A stretch of DNA of 64,000 bases from Auanema rhodensis (Eukaryota; Nematoda; Chromadorea; Rhabditida; Rhabditidae), in NCBI GenBank assembly GCA_964057225.1, contig OZ059896.1, positions 7,440,001-7,504,000 on the forward strand, in the 5' to 3' direction. The notes below the pieces were generated by a model that made no database searches, was not told the DNA's origin, and worked only from the letters and a program-made list of their open reading frames with translations. Shown one piece after another: positions 14,217 to 25,855 of the stretch (position 1 is its first letter; each line of letters begins with the position of its first letter). Both the position numbers and the translations under genes were made by a program.

Positions 14217-17200
14217 CTTGAGACTTGAGAATGGAAGATTATAATATACATAACTTAATCAGACCACTCATTTTTGTCATCTGAGTCTGAAATATTCTTA
14301 TTGTAACGCATATTTCAAATAAACTTTTACCGTCTTCATCACTAGAATCGTCAATTCCCAGATTAACTCTTCGTTCTTCTAAAGCCTTAGCTAAAGCGCC
14401 TGCTAAGCCACCCATGTCAGAAAGAGGAGCAGCTGATTTTCTTCTTTCTTCTTCGGCGCTCTGATCGACCTTAATTTAAAAAAGATAAGACCGAAGAGAA
14501 ATGATAAGCACTTACATGTTTCAATTGAGTTCCTTGACGAATCTGTGCCATCATATCACCACGAGCATTTGCTGGAGCCGGTTTTTCTTGCTCCACAACA
14601 GACTTCAACTTTTTACCCGCCTGGATTTCCTGTAAACAATCTGCTACTGTTATTATATCTGAATCAAAACTAACGGCTAGAAGATTTGATCTTCCTGATT
14701 GCGCACTTGGTAAATCTTTGAGTAAACTTGGAGGAGGTGGTGGTGGTGGAGGTATAGAGTCTTAAGAAATAATGTAGACAAGAATGTTTTCTTTAAATGC
14801 CTACTTGAGTTTAGAGACGAGGGAGGAGGAGGTGGAGGTGGAGGTGGAGGTGCTGCAACGGCTACAACAGCTACAGGCGGAGGAGGTGGAGGTGGTGGAA
14901 CGGCAACAGGACGAACGTTATCCACGGATGCACTTGTAGGAGTACTCGGGACCTTAAATTATGAAAGATTGATATGAATAGTTTTGAATTATCTCCTAAA
15001 AAATTAACATAATTTTGGAAAATTGATACAAATGGTTTTTCAATTGGTTATTGTTTCAATTTTTTACCAGCGGTAATGGTCGAGCAGTTCTGCTAGGAGA
15101 TTCCATATAACTTGGTGGGGGCGGTGGCGGTCTAGCTGGAGGCATCGATGATTGATGCGATGATATCCGTGAGGGAGGTGGTGGTGGAATTGGCTGACTA
15201 CCAAATTGAGAGATCGGAGCGGAATATGGCACAGCTGGAGGTGGTGCCTTGAGCGGAGCAGAAGGGGGCATTGATCCCATAGAGGTTCTAGATCTTATAT
15301 TAGCATGATTAACTCAATATTCTCTTACCCGACAGTATTCTCTTCAGAATTATACTTATCAATGAAGTCATAAACAAATTTAATAGTTTTTTTGCTCATG
15401 TTATTCGGATCTTTACCAGCAGCACGAATGATATCCCTATGAAACTATTGTATTTCTATCGAAAAGATTCTCTCACCTAATACTTTCATCCATGGGTTCC
15501 GAGTCATAGACATTGTTAGAAAATCCATTGTCTTGGTCCCAACCAACATGAGCTTTGTGCCTGAAACAAATTTTTGCTACTGTTAACAATTCCAGATTTC
15601 AATTGTTTGTCAATGTTCTATCAACTTGCATTCAGGAGGAAATAGGAAAAAATATTTAAGCAACATTTTCTGAAGATCGAAGACTTGTTTCTTTAGTTAT
15701 TAAGGCGGAGAAAGAGGATGGACAGAAATGCTCAGGAAAGCAAACAGAGTGCTCAACATTTATTTGATGAATAGAAATCATGGTCTCAACATAGAAAACT
15801 CGCACTTTACTTTATCTCAGGATCATGCCTTGTGACTTCAACTAGCAAGTTCTCTTACTAAACTGTTCAAAAAATGAACTAATTGAACTCTTGAATATTT
15901 CTAAGTAATTTTTGCACTAATAATGATAGAAGAAATGATAAACTGAATCTAGTCAAAATATTAAGCTTCAATTATCTAATATGAAAAAGAGCTAAATTAT
16001 AAAATATCCAAAGAAAGCTTTAAGTGAGAATAAAACAAATAAATACGCTTTGAACTAAAATTTCTTCCTGTTTACGATCTTTCCAGCATTTTTTCATGCC
16101 AAGATTTAAATTCTATGACTGTTATACAGACGACTCAATAAATATATATATACATATACGAAAGTCACTGACAACAATTTCTCAGAAGAAATGAATAAGA
16201 AAAATCCCTCAGTTTAATGGTGACACTCTCTTTAAGTTAGCTGCGCTGAATGAAGAATGATGCTTTTGGCAAACAAGGCAGTCCTTTCACAACAGAGCGC
16301 TGCTTGGCCAACGAGACGAGAAGTGTAAGAAAAGTATTACGAAAAAAAGAATTAAATTGGAAATGTGTGAAACGTGGTTATGATGTTGTATTTCAAATAA
16401 AGGCATAATTAAAAAACTCACTGAAAATTGGTTGGGTTACTGATATCTTCCTTTCTAATTTTATTCTTCGGCTTCTTCTTCGATTTATCTTTTCTGAACA
16501 AACTAGATCCAATCGATGAATTCGCTTTTTCAGTGTGAGCCATTGTGCCAATTGGTGTAACACCACCGCCTAAGGGCACAGGTGGAGCTCTTGATGTAGC
16601 TGGAGGGAAAGGAGAGCTCAAAGCAGCAGGTGGTAATGGTGCACTTCCTTTAGTAGCTGAAAAAAATAGATTACCTAATCCAGAACTCCAGTATTAAAGT
16701 TTTTTTCATCATCAACAAATTTTGATATTTTCTTGATGTTTCGGATGAAATTTTCGCTAAGAACCGGACAAGCTTTCTAATGAGCGCCTTTTGTTTGAGC
16801 TTATGTCGCTGCATGATAACAATATACGCTCTTTTAAAATCTGGACCTCTTCAAAATATTTCTTTCATTCACCTTACCTTCTTCATTTTAAAATAACATA
16901 ACAAGAAAACATTTAAATCTTCTTCATTTTTACACAATATCCTCAAGAAAAACAAAATCTCGACACTCAAAATTGTTGATACAGATTAGGAAGCTACAGA
17001 TTTGACTACAGAATAAATCCGATAGAGCTGTAAACCAATTCACAATACAAGCTAGAGCACTTGAGCCATGTCGACCACTCGGGCCACAAGAGCGTGATGG
17101 CCCGAAAGCTTCGTGCTATATGCTGTATACCCGACCCCTAGAACCTTATAAAGAAGGAAGCAAATACTAACCTGTTTTGCGAAACAATCTACTCTTAAAG

Positions 17201-19477
17201 AGCCGAGAAGATGAAGATGATTTCTTCGGTTGCGAGCTCTCATATATATTGTGATTATTTTCATATTTGGATTCTTTGATTGGTGAAAAATCTCGGTTAG
17301 ATACAGTAGAATATGATGTTGGATCGGGATCCAAACTGAACGGCTCCAAACTGGATATATGTCTATCTTCTTCCACAGGCTGTCGAGGTTCGCGTTCGCC
17401 TCCGACCAAGGAGCTGACAAAATGTCCCTCAGACACGGGCGAATCAGGTAGCTGAAACCGAACCCGATTCCTTAAAGGTGGTGAATAGTCGGGAGAAGGA
17501 TAGCGGGGCTCTTTACGGGAATAGTAGTAAAAACTCTCAGAAGCCGGTGGAGGAGGAATAGGAGGTGGAGGAGGGCTTAAAGCTTCTCGTGAATAAGATG
17601 GCCTTCTAAGATATCTCATATCACGAAAAACTGAACTCTCTTGATATTCCGACGAAGATGTAGAAGGTGATGAATAAATATAACTTCCAGAAGTAGGTGC
17701 TGAATATATTTGATGGTACATTGGAACAGGGCTATCCGGTGATACGTTATCATATTGTTCTACCTCGTAAGGCTGATCAGAATATCCAGGTTGCGGAGAG
17801 CAAGAATACATGGAATCTGGGAAATTCCGACAGCCACGTGAATACCGGCAATAGTCATCCGGGTTGAATGTTGGAGAATTATGATATTGATAGCGTACAC
17901 GGCCGGCAGAGTCTTCTCGTACAACCATCCACATCTTTACAAATAAGAAAGCTAAGGATTGTGGAACTAAGTGACACAGTTAATTGAGGTACTTCAACTA
18001 ACTGGAATAAGGAAGGATGATTAACCTCTACTTTTTTTCAAGTTCAGTTAGAGAACACAGCTACAGGAAAACCGGATGATGATTATGCAACGACTAATTG
18101 CATAGGGTAAAGCAATGCTCTAGCAGAACAAGGGGCGTTCTTGCTCCGCCCATTTCGGAAACACACATCTCAACTCAACCGGACAAAGAGAAGATAGACG
18201 TTCTGCCGATAATATTAAAAGAGAACAGTTTCGATTTTCCTCTTAAAATGTACCCTTTAGTAGTGCTTTAGCTATTCAATATAATCAGTAACAAGTTTTT
18301 ACCAGATATGAAAACTTGGTAAGTAATATTGCACTAATATTAATCAACAAACACTTCAAATAGCATAAAAGGCAATCAATGATATCATTATCAAATATTA
18401 AAACTGAACTTGTGCAAGTGTCATACGTATATTGAGCGTTCGGACATTTTTGCAAATTTTAAACATTATAACTTTTGTTTTATACGTTATATACTTGAAA
18501 TAAACGAAAATTAAACTAACTGGTAACTTTAGTCTCCTGTTCTCTTCTCTTATCTAGATGACCCTTAAAATCCCTAGCCTCCTCTATATTTGAAAAATTA
18601 AAGCCGTATATCTAAAGAAAACAGAATAGTAAGTATAAAGAATTCGAAAATACCTTAGAATCCGATTCTCCCTCAAAATATAATAACTCTGGACAATTGT
18701 CTCCAACCTCAACTTGAAACCCTTTGTAACTGAAAATGTCTTATACACAAAATCTTTATGAAACAAGAAAAAGAATATAAAATGATGATCGACGAAAAAA
18801 ACTGGTATTCTAATCGGGCATTATGCTAATCTTCCCTTTACGGGTCAATCAACAACAATTCGACAGCAGTTCGGAAATGTTAAAACTCACAGCTTAAAAG
18901 CCCATATTTCCTTACTGTTGATTAAATCATATAACCTTAAATAATACGCACGGTGTATATAGTCCTAAAAAATTGATAATAATGATAATAAAAACTGAGA
19001 AACTCACTTTCACTAGACACAAGACACCTCTATATTGTTTTCTCCATCGTCTATCATCAGATATAAGGAGCTCAACAACAGCAGCCGATAAAGATACATT
19101 ATCATTTCCAAGAAGAGAAAATAAATAATAATTTTCCTGATTATCTAACAGTTTAGATCCCGTATTAGGTGGTCTACGTTTCTCTGAAAGCGATTATATG
19201 GTAAATGTAAGATGATGAAGTGTTAGAACTTGTAAAAAAAGATTTGTCAAAGAAAATCAAGATTAAAAGCTAGTAGCTTCTTAAGTCAGAAAGCTTCTCA
19301 ATTCATGAAACATGACACATACTTATATCAGCTATACATCATATAATTTAGTAAAAAAACTTGAATAAAAGAAAAAATATGTATATAGCACAAAATAATA
19401 AATGATTGATGTAGTAACTTACTTGGCTTATCACCCATCATTGACATATTAGGTGGCGGAGGATAACAAGTAGACAT
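14176..19477 (-). CDS. WASP: WASP/N-WASP: Arp2/3 activator with EVH1, CRIB, WH2, C and A regions
   Basis: Relays Cdc42 and SH3 signals to Arp2/3-driven actin branching. Fifteen exons close in phase to 805 residues: 19423-19477, 19008-19183, 18891-18964, 18654-18729, 18521-18611, 17172-17951, 16422-16656, 15477-15560, 15329-15436, 15068-15287, 14805-14952, 14675-14760, 14516-14629, 14331-14469, then 14255-14286. An alternative last exon, 14176-14216, gives 808 residues. EVH1 spans about residues 20-157 (SAAVVELLI, RGVLCLVK, AYYLRLYDL, NIEEARDF). Residues 158-417 come from one 780-nt exon rich in Tyr, Ser and Pro. The basic-CRIB lies at about 470-510 (KIRKEDISNPTNF then HVGWD). A polyproline region follows (about 560-695), then WH2 no. 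1 (LLAEIQAGKKLKSV), WH2 no. 2 (MMAQIRQGTQLKHV), a C helix (GGLAGALAKALEERR) and an acidic tail with Trp. The ATG is preceded 35 nt upstream by a TTTATTTCAG acceptor. Acceptors 14952, 14760, 14469 and 14216 are AAG, required by phase. Confidence 0.95.
14255..14286 (-). other. WASP last exon, version a (acidic tail ending WSD)
   Basis: A 32-nt terminal exon after a strong AATATTTCAG acceptor. With the G left over from exon 14 it encodes DSDDKNEWSD and a TAA stop. The Trp third from the end in an acidic tail is the usual WASP/WAVE Arp2/3-binding motif; from memory WAVE proteins end in DDWSD. Confidence 0.75.
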
Positions 19478-19917
19478 ACGACAGGCCTATTGGCAAAAAC
19501 AACGCCACCGCACTGAAATAAATTTGATACAGCTTGAAGAATACTTCATATCTTATCAGAAAGCTCGAATACAATTTCAAAAGAAAAAGAAAGTAATGAA
19601 TCACCAAAACCACCGGAAACAACACAAATATACGTGCTTGGTCACAGTACCGACAGCTCTCCGCCCATTTGACATAGCAAACACAACATAGCAAGCGCTA
19701 AACAGCGTGCATAATACTACAGTCTTCTGTTATAATTATTGAAAACATATAGTCTTTCAGAAGCATTTATAAGATATCCAAGTGCGATTTGATACAATAT
19801 ATAATCAACACGCTTGGTATTCATTTGGGCTTTCTCTTTCTTTAGTGAAGTTGGCAGATTCCAGTACTTTTGAACTATCTTTCTAAGATAGCATAACGTT
19901 ATAAATAAAGAATCCAT
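19478..19917. other. Spacer between the unrecognised gene and WASP
   Basis: About 440 bp between two same-strand genes. It contains a TTTATTTCAG acceptor whose exon side begins at 19512, 35 nt before the WASP ATG, so either a spliced leader is added there or a 5' UTR exon lies further upstream. No other feature is recognised. Confidence 0.5.
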
Positions 19918-21553
19918 TCATACAGTATATGTATATATAATTTCTGGTTCTTTAAATTTAAGAGCATTTGTATAAGTTTGATTGTGTGCCGAGTTTACAC
20001 ATGGTCGCAAAGAATAATCTGTATTTAAAATTAAGCAATATTTAAAAAATATATGGTACCTGTCAATGATATCATGTTTCTTACTGTATTACTAAAAATA
20101 ATTTCTTTGGCGAAAAATATTTCATCCCTTTCTTTTAATATGTCCAAACTTTCAAAAGCGTTCAATTCAATTCGAAAAAAAATTAATTTATCTCCAGTTA
20201 TTTGGGTGAATGACTTACGGAATGTTGGGCATTGGTACTAATTGCTGTGTACCAGCGCTGACATGTAAAATAACTTCTGCATTCATTGGCAAGTCATCTT
20301 CTGTGTCAGCTTGTGACTAAGGAAATATTTTTACAAGCATCCAGAAAATACAAACCACATCTTGATCATTAGGTTTTCGTTTCACCATCCAAAACGGATT
20401 TTCATATTTCAAAGTATTATTTTCTTCGTTTTTACTGTTATTATTATTTTTCTTATCAAGTACCGAAAATGAGACGAATAAAGAAATTTCAAACTGCAAA
20501 AAAAATCAAAATACAGGGAATAACTAACCATATTTCCGTACTTTAAGCTTCCCGAAGTAATTGTAGTGAGAATCTTAAGTATCTTGATTCTTTAAGGTTA
20601 AGAAAGATAAAATGTACTTCGTCAGGTTCTTCAGTTCTAAGAAATGTGGGAAATACGTTTTTGTTCATGTTCCTTACAGGATCCTTGTAAATGATATTGA
20701 CATAAGAATATGAGCGATAAATACCTCCGAAACATTTTTTTTTCTTTTTTCCACTTTCCCTACCAACTTTTTCAGTTTGGCTTCTTTGATAGGTCTACTT
20801 GCAAAAACTCGCACCTTTTTAAAAGCTTTTTCGCTTTTCTCAATAATTGAAGCTAAAGCATTAACATTAGCCGTTGCTCAAAAGAATAAAAAGGCTTACT
20901 GAACACATTTTTTGAGGTTTGAGATGAGTACACATTCTCAATGTTGTTCATGTCAAAGTAATCGGCAGAATAATCTCTCAATCTGCTTTGTTTTAAAGTT
21001 TGTCCGTCGAAAACATACAGATCTTACACTAATGGTTCATCAAAGCGATTGGTTTCTATATAGTCATCGCCAGGCATCATTTGGAGAACAATCAACTGGT
21101 CATCGCTATTAATATGATAGTTTTTTTGCTTTTCTTTCTCACTCTACAAGAACTGTTTTTGAAAAATCTTGGAAGAGCTCAAAATGCACACAAATAATAA
21201 TTAATTGTTTGTTTAGCTTCTTCAACAGACACTCTCTCATCAGCTACGAAAAAGCTAATTTGTTGAAACTTGGAAAACTTGCTGACCTCTCGGGTGTTCG
21301 ATCTATCCTCTAGTTCTTGAATATTATCTTTGGAACATGCAGTCGCTGCCTGAAAACATATGGTAGCAAAACAAATGTACATACTAAAACTCTGTATTAC
21401 TGAGTCATTACAAACTGGTAATACATTATCCTGAATTTCTAGTTTAGATGGAAGTTTACGTTTTTCTTTTTTTTTTAATTTTTTGAGAAGAGCTGAAATT
21501 GTTTCCGTTTGAAAAAATAGCTACATGACGAACATACTGCCAATTGATTTCAT
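19918..21553 (-). CDS. Unrecognised conserved-looking protein of 360 residues
   Basis: Thirteen small exons close perfectly in phase: 21538-21553, 21416-21492, 21287-21349, 21143-21243, 21028-21105, 20900-20982, 20725-20852, 20618-20683, 20529-20573, 20356-20493, 20219-20316, 20060-20148, 19918-20018. I do not recognise the family. The N-terminus is very Lys-rich (residues 7-20), which suggests nuclear or nucleolar location. An acidic segment (about 95-150) is followed by a second basic stretch (KLKKLVGKVEKRKK, about 166-180). The C-terminal half has alternating hydrophobic residues (SLKYGNMFEISLFVSFSVL, then NAEVILHVSAGTQQLVPMP) that could form beta strands. No signal peptide or membrane segment is evident. 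The start codon is the first ATG of an exon whose single leftover base completes the next codon. The gene is divergent from HRS across about 330 bp. Three acceptors are AAG (20683, 20573, 20148). The gene model is solid; its function is open. Confidence 0.8.
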
Positions 21554-21886
21554 TTTCGCTCACAACCGGTTTCACACTTTGCTTTACATAAAATGATAAC
21601 CTAAAGCGCTGCGTTTATCTCTATGAATTACATACATTACGCTCAACTTCAATGATTCTTTTATTTATAATATATTAAAGTGTTATACAATTTTAAAACA
21701 ACGGTTTAAACGTTTCGCACAAAATGCACCCCTTCTGTTTACAGAGGTTGTCATCGTTGGACATTTTCATTAGTCAACATTGGATTTCTCGTTTTTAACT
21801 ATTTTAACTTAATCTTTTCTAAAATATTCATTTAACAATGATTTTAAACATAATATTTTAGATTTTGTATATAATTCCTTGTAAAT
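21554..21886. promoter_or_regulatory. Bidirectional promoter region between the unrecognised gene and HRS
   Basis: About 333 bp separate two divergent start codons. Both promoters and 5' UTRs must fit here or overlap. An ATAATATTTTAG acceptor-like site ends at 21861, 25 nt upstream of the HRS ATG, and a CGCTTTAG site lies upstream of the other ATG. No clear TATA box can be separated from the general AT richness. Confidence 0.5.
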
Positions 21887-24588
21887 ATGTCTAAAAAGTT
21901 TGAAAAGCTGCTGGGTATGCTAGAATTTTAGTTACTAGTTACTTGGATAAAATTTCAGATGCAGCTACTGACAGCACCTTACTTGAACCGAATTGGGATA
22001 GTATCATCTCTTGTTATGATGCTGTTAGATCGGGTGAAACACAGTACTTTTAATTTTACAATTCCATCGTGAAATTACTTTTTTTCAGAGGCAAACATGC
22101 TATGATTCATATTCGTAAGAAAATGCAACACGAAAATCCCTATGTTGTTATGTATACCTTGCTGGTGTTGGATGCGTGCGTTAAAAATACTGGACCTAAG
22201 GTATATAACTAAGTTTTGTCTTTCAACACAATGAAGTTTAGATTATCAAGGAAGTTGCAACCCGTGAATTTATGGAGGAGTTCAAAAACCTTGGCATTGA
22301 AAGCAAATATGATGAGGTGATAGTGTACTTTCTTTTTAAATTGTTATCATGTTTGTTTAGGTTAAAAACAAAGTATTAGAGATGCTTCAATGCTGGGCTA
22401 TGGCTCTTGCTAACAAGCCTGAGTGTAAAATTATTGTTGATACTCATAATTTAATGAAATTAGCTGGCTTTGATTTTCCATCTATAAAAGAAGCTGACGC
22501 TATGTTCATGACTGAAGTAGCTCCTGATTGGCACGAGGGTGCGGAGTGTTTCAGGTTTTTGTTTTTAAAATGTATGCCATTAAAATTCTTCTATAGGTGT
22601 CGTGTAGAGTTTGCTGTTTTAACTCGTAAGCATCACTGTCGCGCTTGTGGGCAAATTTTCTGTGGGAACTGCAGCAGTAAAGTTATGGCATTACCCCAAT
22701 TTGGAATCGAAAAGGAGGTATTGTTTTATTTATACTTTCATCAATAATTTTTCTTAATCAGGTGCGAGTTTGTGATGCTTGTTTCGAGAAAGGAGGACGT
22801 AAAGTAAGTGATAGATCTTCTTCAACTGTCACTGTTGCCTCTTCAAATGTACGTTTTATTTCGAAAGCTTTTTTAATGTTTAATTATTGTTTTAATTCAG
22901 AAAGCTGTGCTTTCGGAGGTAACCGAGGCAGAAAAAGAAAAATTACGTAGAGAGAAAGAGGAACAAGATCTAGCATTAGCAATTGCCTTGAGCAAAAAAG
23001 AAGCTGAAAGTAAGGAAAACGAAAGACAGAATAAAGGTCTGTATTCCATGTACGGCTTAGAAAATCAAGTGTCAAGTAGTGCTCCACCAGCCACAGTAAG
23101 CTTATTATGCTTATTTGCTATTTAATTATTTGTTTATTCGAAGGATAGTTCTTCCGTTGCGTCTTACCAACTTTCCGAAATAGGTTATAAGGGTGCAGCT
23201 TCAATTGTTCCAGAGTCTCCTGCTGATAGTATTGCAGGTGATGACCCTTTAGCAAAGTATGTTTGTTTATATTTTGTTTTACTTTTATGTTTTTACTTTT
23301 AAAGATATCTTAACCGCGAGTATTGGCAACAGAAAAAGGCGGGTTCCTTAGCTAAGGTAGAAGATTGGGCTGGTAACTCTGCTTCTGCTCCTGTACCTTC
23401 TGAGCAATCTTATCCTTCTGGACCGGGAACGATTATTGATGAACCTACTTCTATGAATGGAGTTGTAAATCAAATGTCTAATTTGGAAATAGACGATCAG
23501 ACTGATTCTACGTTACGTTGGTGCCAAGATTTGAAGGAAAATGTAGCTTTAATTTTTGATGTTTTTTTAAAAATTTTATACATTGTAGGTTAGTGTGATG
23601 GAAAACCGAATCCGTTCAAATACAGCACGCGGACGTCCGGTTGTAAACGACACTGCTATCCAAGGATTGTTTTTGAAGCTAACTGAACTTCATGCGCAAG
23701 TGCTTAGTAGAATGTCCAAATTGGATGAGGATCGAGGTTCTTTTCCCTTACGTGAACTGTTAGTTTTATTAAAATATTTTCAGCGTATTATGAGCGTTTA
23801 CAAGACCATCTTGCACATATAGTTGATGCTCGCTCCGCTGTGAATGAACTGCGTGATGAGAATGAGAGAAAGCGTCAAGAGCGCGTTGCTGAAGAACAAC
23901 GATATCGACAAGCTCAGATGAAACAAACTTTAGACATGATGCGTATGAAGAAACATGTGAGCTTATTATTGTATTTAAAATGTGGTAATCTGAGTTTTGT
24001 AGGCAATGCTTCTTGAGCAAAGAGACTTGGCTCTCCAAAGATTCCAGCAACAAGAACAAGAAATGCACGCTAGGCGACAACCTCAGATGGGATATTATGC
24101 TCACGGATATCCCCAACAAGGATATCAAGCTCAACCACAAGCTCAAGCTCAACCTCAACCTCAAGGTGATCTGATAATGAATTTTATTTGTATTATATTC
24201 GTTTTTTTTTAAGGTTATGCTAATTTTTATGGACAATACCCACAACAACATTCCCAGTATTCCCATGCTCCTCAAACAGCTCCTGCAGCTGGGCATTTTG
24301 AACAGTATTCTCAGAATACTTACTATCAATCTGAGGCTAATGGACAAATTCCTCAGAATCGTAATGACTTGTTTTAAAAAGTGTTACTAAAGTCTTATTT
24401 TAGATATGGTAATGCAAGGACAACCAAATTCAAATTCTACCATGCAAATGCAGAATCATGCAAATGCTACTAACTACTCTTCTCAACAGATGCAACATCC
24501 TTACTATATTGCTCAAAATGGACAATATGTAGCAGTTAGTTAACTTGTTATGACTTCATTATTTTCGTTTTTACCCAACAGCAACCTC

Positions 24589-24622
<34 letters not shown>

Positions 24623-24901
24623 GCAACAACAGCAGCAGCAGCAACATACAACACAAGCAAATTCTGTGAAACAAGAATGCATACCCCAGACTACACAATC
24701 GAATTATACCACATCAGCTATAGCTGCTTCTTATCCAGGTAAAAATTTGGTCTATTCTATTCTCTACTGATTCTCTCGGAATGTGAATAGCATTCCTTTT
24801 TTCCTTTTCCTTTTAAGCTGAAATTTATCTTGATTACAGCACCTGTCGCTGAAGTCCAACAACAACCGGTTGCAGAGGCTCCATTAATTTCTTTCGATTG
24901 A
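21887..24901 (+). CDS. HGS: HRS/HGS: ESCRT-0 subunit (VHS, FYVE, UIM, coiled coil, polyQ, clathrin box)
   Basis: Sorts ubiquitinated receptors on early endosomes. Seventeen exons close to 742 residues: 21887-21914, 21959-22043, 22089-22200, 22242-22316, 22361-22554, 22597-22717, 22762-22848, 22901-23095, 23144-23256, 23305-23542, 23589-23736, 23784-23956, 24003-24165, 24214-24360, 24404-24534, 24582-24738, 24840-24901. VHS covers about residues 1-145. FYVE covers about 153-218, with the PI3P-binding RKHHCR core, four CxxC pairs and RVCDAC. The UIM core is EEQDLALAIALS (about 254-266). The YLNREYW and GRPVVNDTAI blocks match human HRS, as does the helical core near 430-520 with a charged coiled coil after it. 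A Gln/Tyr/Pro-rich tail carries 19 consecutive Gln (24588-24644). The protein ends LISFD, the clathrin box. Acceptors 23144, 23305 and 24214 are AAG. Exon 7 has an internal donor at 22804 that could remove 15 residues. Confidence 0.96.
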
Positions 24902-25136
24902 TATTTATTTTTTGTGTCAATATTTTTTCTGTACTTATGACATTTTTGTGATGATTTTGGTGTAGGATTTTTTTTTCAATTCTTAACATGTATAATTCGC
25001 AAAGAGTTCTCGGCTATACTTGTGATATGTATTTAGTACAAGTAAATCTGTAAAAAATAAGTTGTTATTTTCTGAGAATGTTATACGCCCAATATTTTTA
25101 ATCAGTTAGTCAATTAAATTCTGAATTATATATAGA

Positions 25137-25737
25137 ATGGGAGGATCTAGTTCAGTTCCGCTGTCCAAAGCTTCTCAATTAATCAAGAATGAGGTGATAG
25201 CTTAAGTGAAACATTGGTTTAAAGGACTTTAAGGTGCAACAACATGCAGTAGTAATGTATTCAAAAAATCATTGTCCTTACTGTGTACGAGCGAAAGATG
25301 AGCTTAACGATATGGGGATAGGATTTCTTGAAAAAGTCGGTCGAACAATACAAGCTTTGAACTGTACAACTTATTGCAGAACTTGAATGATAAAGCTAAG
25401 GAAGATCCTGCAAATGTTGAGTCATATATAAAAGGCTTGATGGATCTGACTCATCAGAAAACTGTACCACAAATATTTATTTGTGGCAAGTAAGTGATAT
25501 TATATCATGAGTTGAACTATAACCAGAAAAATATCATGTTTTTAGAATAAATAAAATTTAGTATGTAATTAGTTCCAGAAAATAATATTTTTTTTATTTA
25601 TTTATTTATTTTACAGGTTTATTGGAGGATACACAGAAATGCATGCTTTGAAAGATAGCTTACACAAGTTAGTTAGTGAATGTTCCAGTGAAGGAACACA
25701 ATGTGAAAAAGGAACTACTGTTCGACCAAAATTATAG
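25137..25737 (+). CDS. GLRX: Glutaredoxin, dithiol CPYC type, with a one-base frame break
   Basis: Thiol-disulfide oxidoreductase using glutathione. Exons 25137-25193, 25234-25489 and 25617-25737. The N-terminus MGGSSSVPLSKAS starts with Gly after Met, so N-myristoylation is possible. The active site CPYC is at residues 33-36 (YSKNHCPYCVRAKDEL). Further on are the cis-Pro motif KTVPQIFICG and the glutathione-site FIGGYTE. Exon 2 has 256 nt where phase needs 257. The frame read from the start ends at TGA shortly after the A5 run at 25331-25335, while the downstream frame (SFELYNLLQNLND onward) stays open to the stop. One lost base in that run explains it. Either a sequencing or assembly indel in a homopolymer or a recent pseudogene is possible; good splice sites and open flanks favour an indel. 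The acceptor at 25234 is AAG. Confidence 0.8.
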
Positions 25738-25795
25738 ATAAGTATATAAATGTTTAGATATAGATTTATAATAGATATAGATGTTTTCTTACTAT

Positions 25796-25834
25796 AATAA
25801 AAATAATTTATTTTATAAATTAGAATGATTTATT
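25796..25834. terminator. Back-to-back polyadenylation signals of glutaredoxin (+) and saposin gene (-)
   Basis: AATAAA on the plus strand at 25796-25801 lies about 60 nt after the glutaredoxin stop. On the minus strand AATAAA occurs at 25829-25834 and again at 25807-25812, 22-49 nt after the saposin-gene stop. The two convergent transcripts should have very close or overlapping 3' ends. Confidence 0.6.
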
Positions 25835-25855
25835 TTATTAAATATAGTTCATTGG

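Noticed and set aside
17935-17951. AAAG acceptor directly before ATGTGG in WASP
   Set aside because: Wrong phase; the TTAG site giving an exon start at 17951 keeps the frame from exon 5.
20853-20899. A 23-nt intron ending GAG in the unrecognised gene
   Set aside because: A 47-nt intron with a TTTAG acceptor (exon start 20852) keeps the same frame and fits the other introns better.
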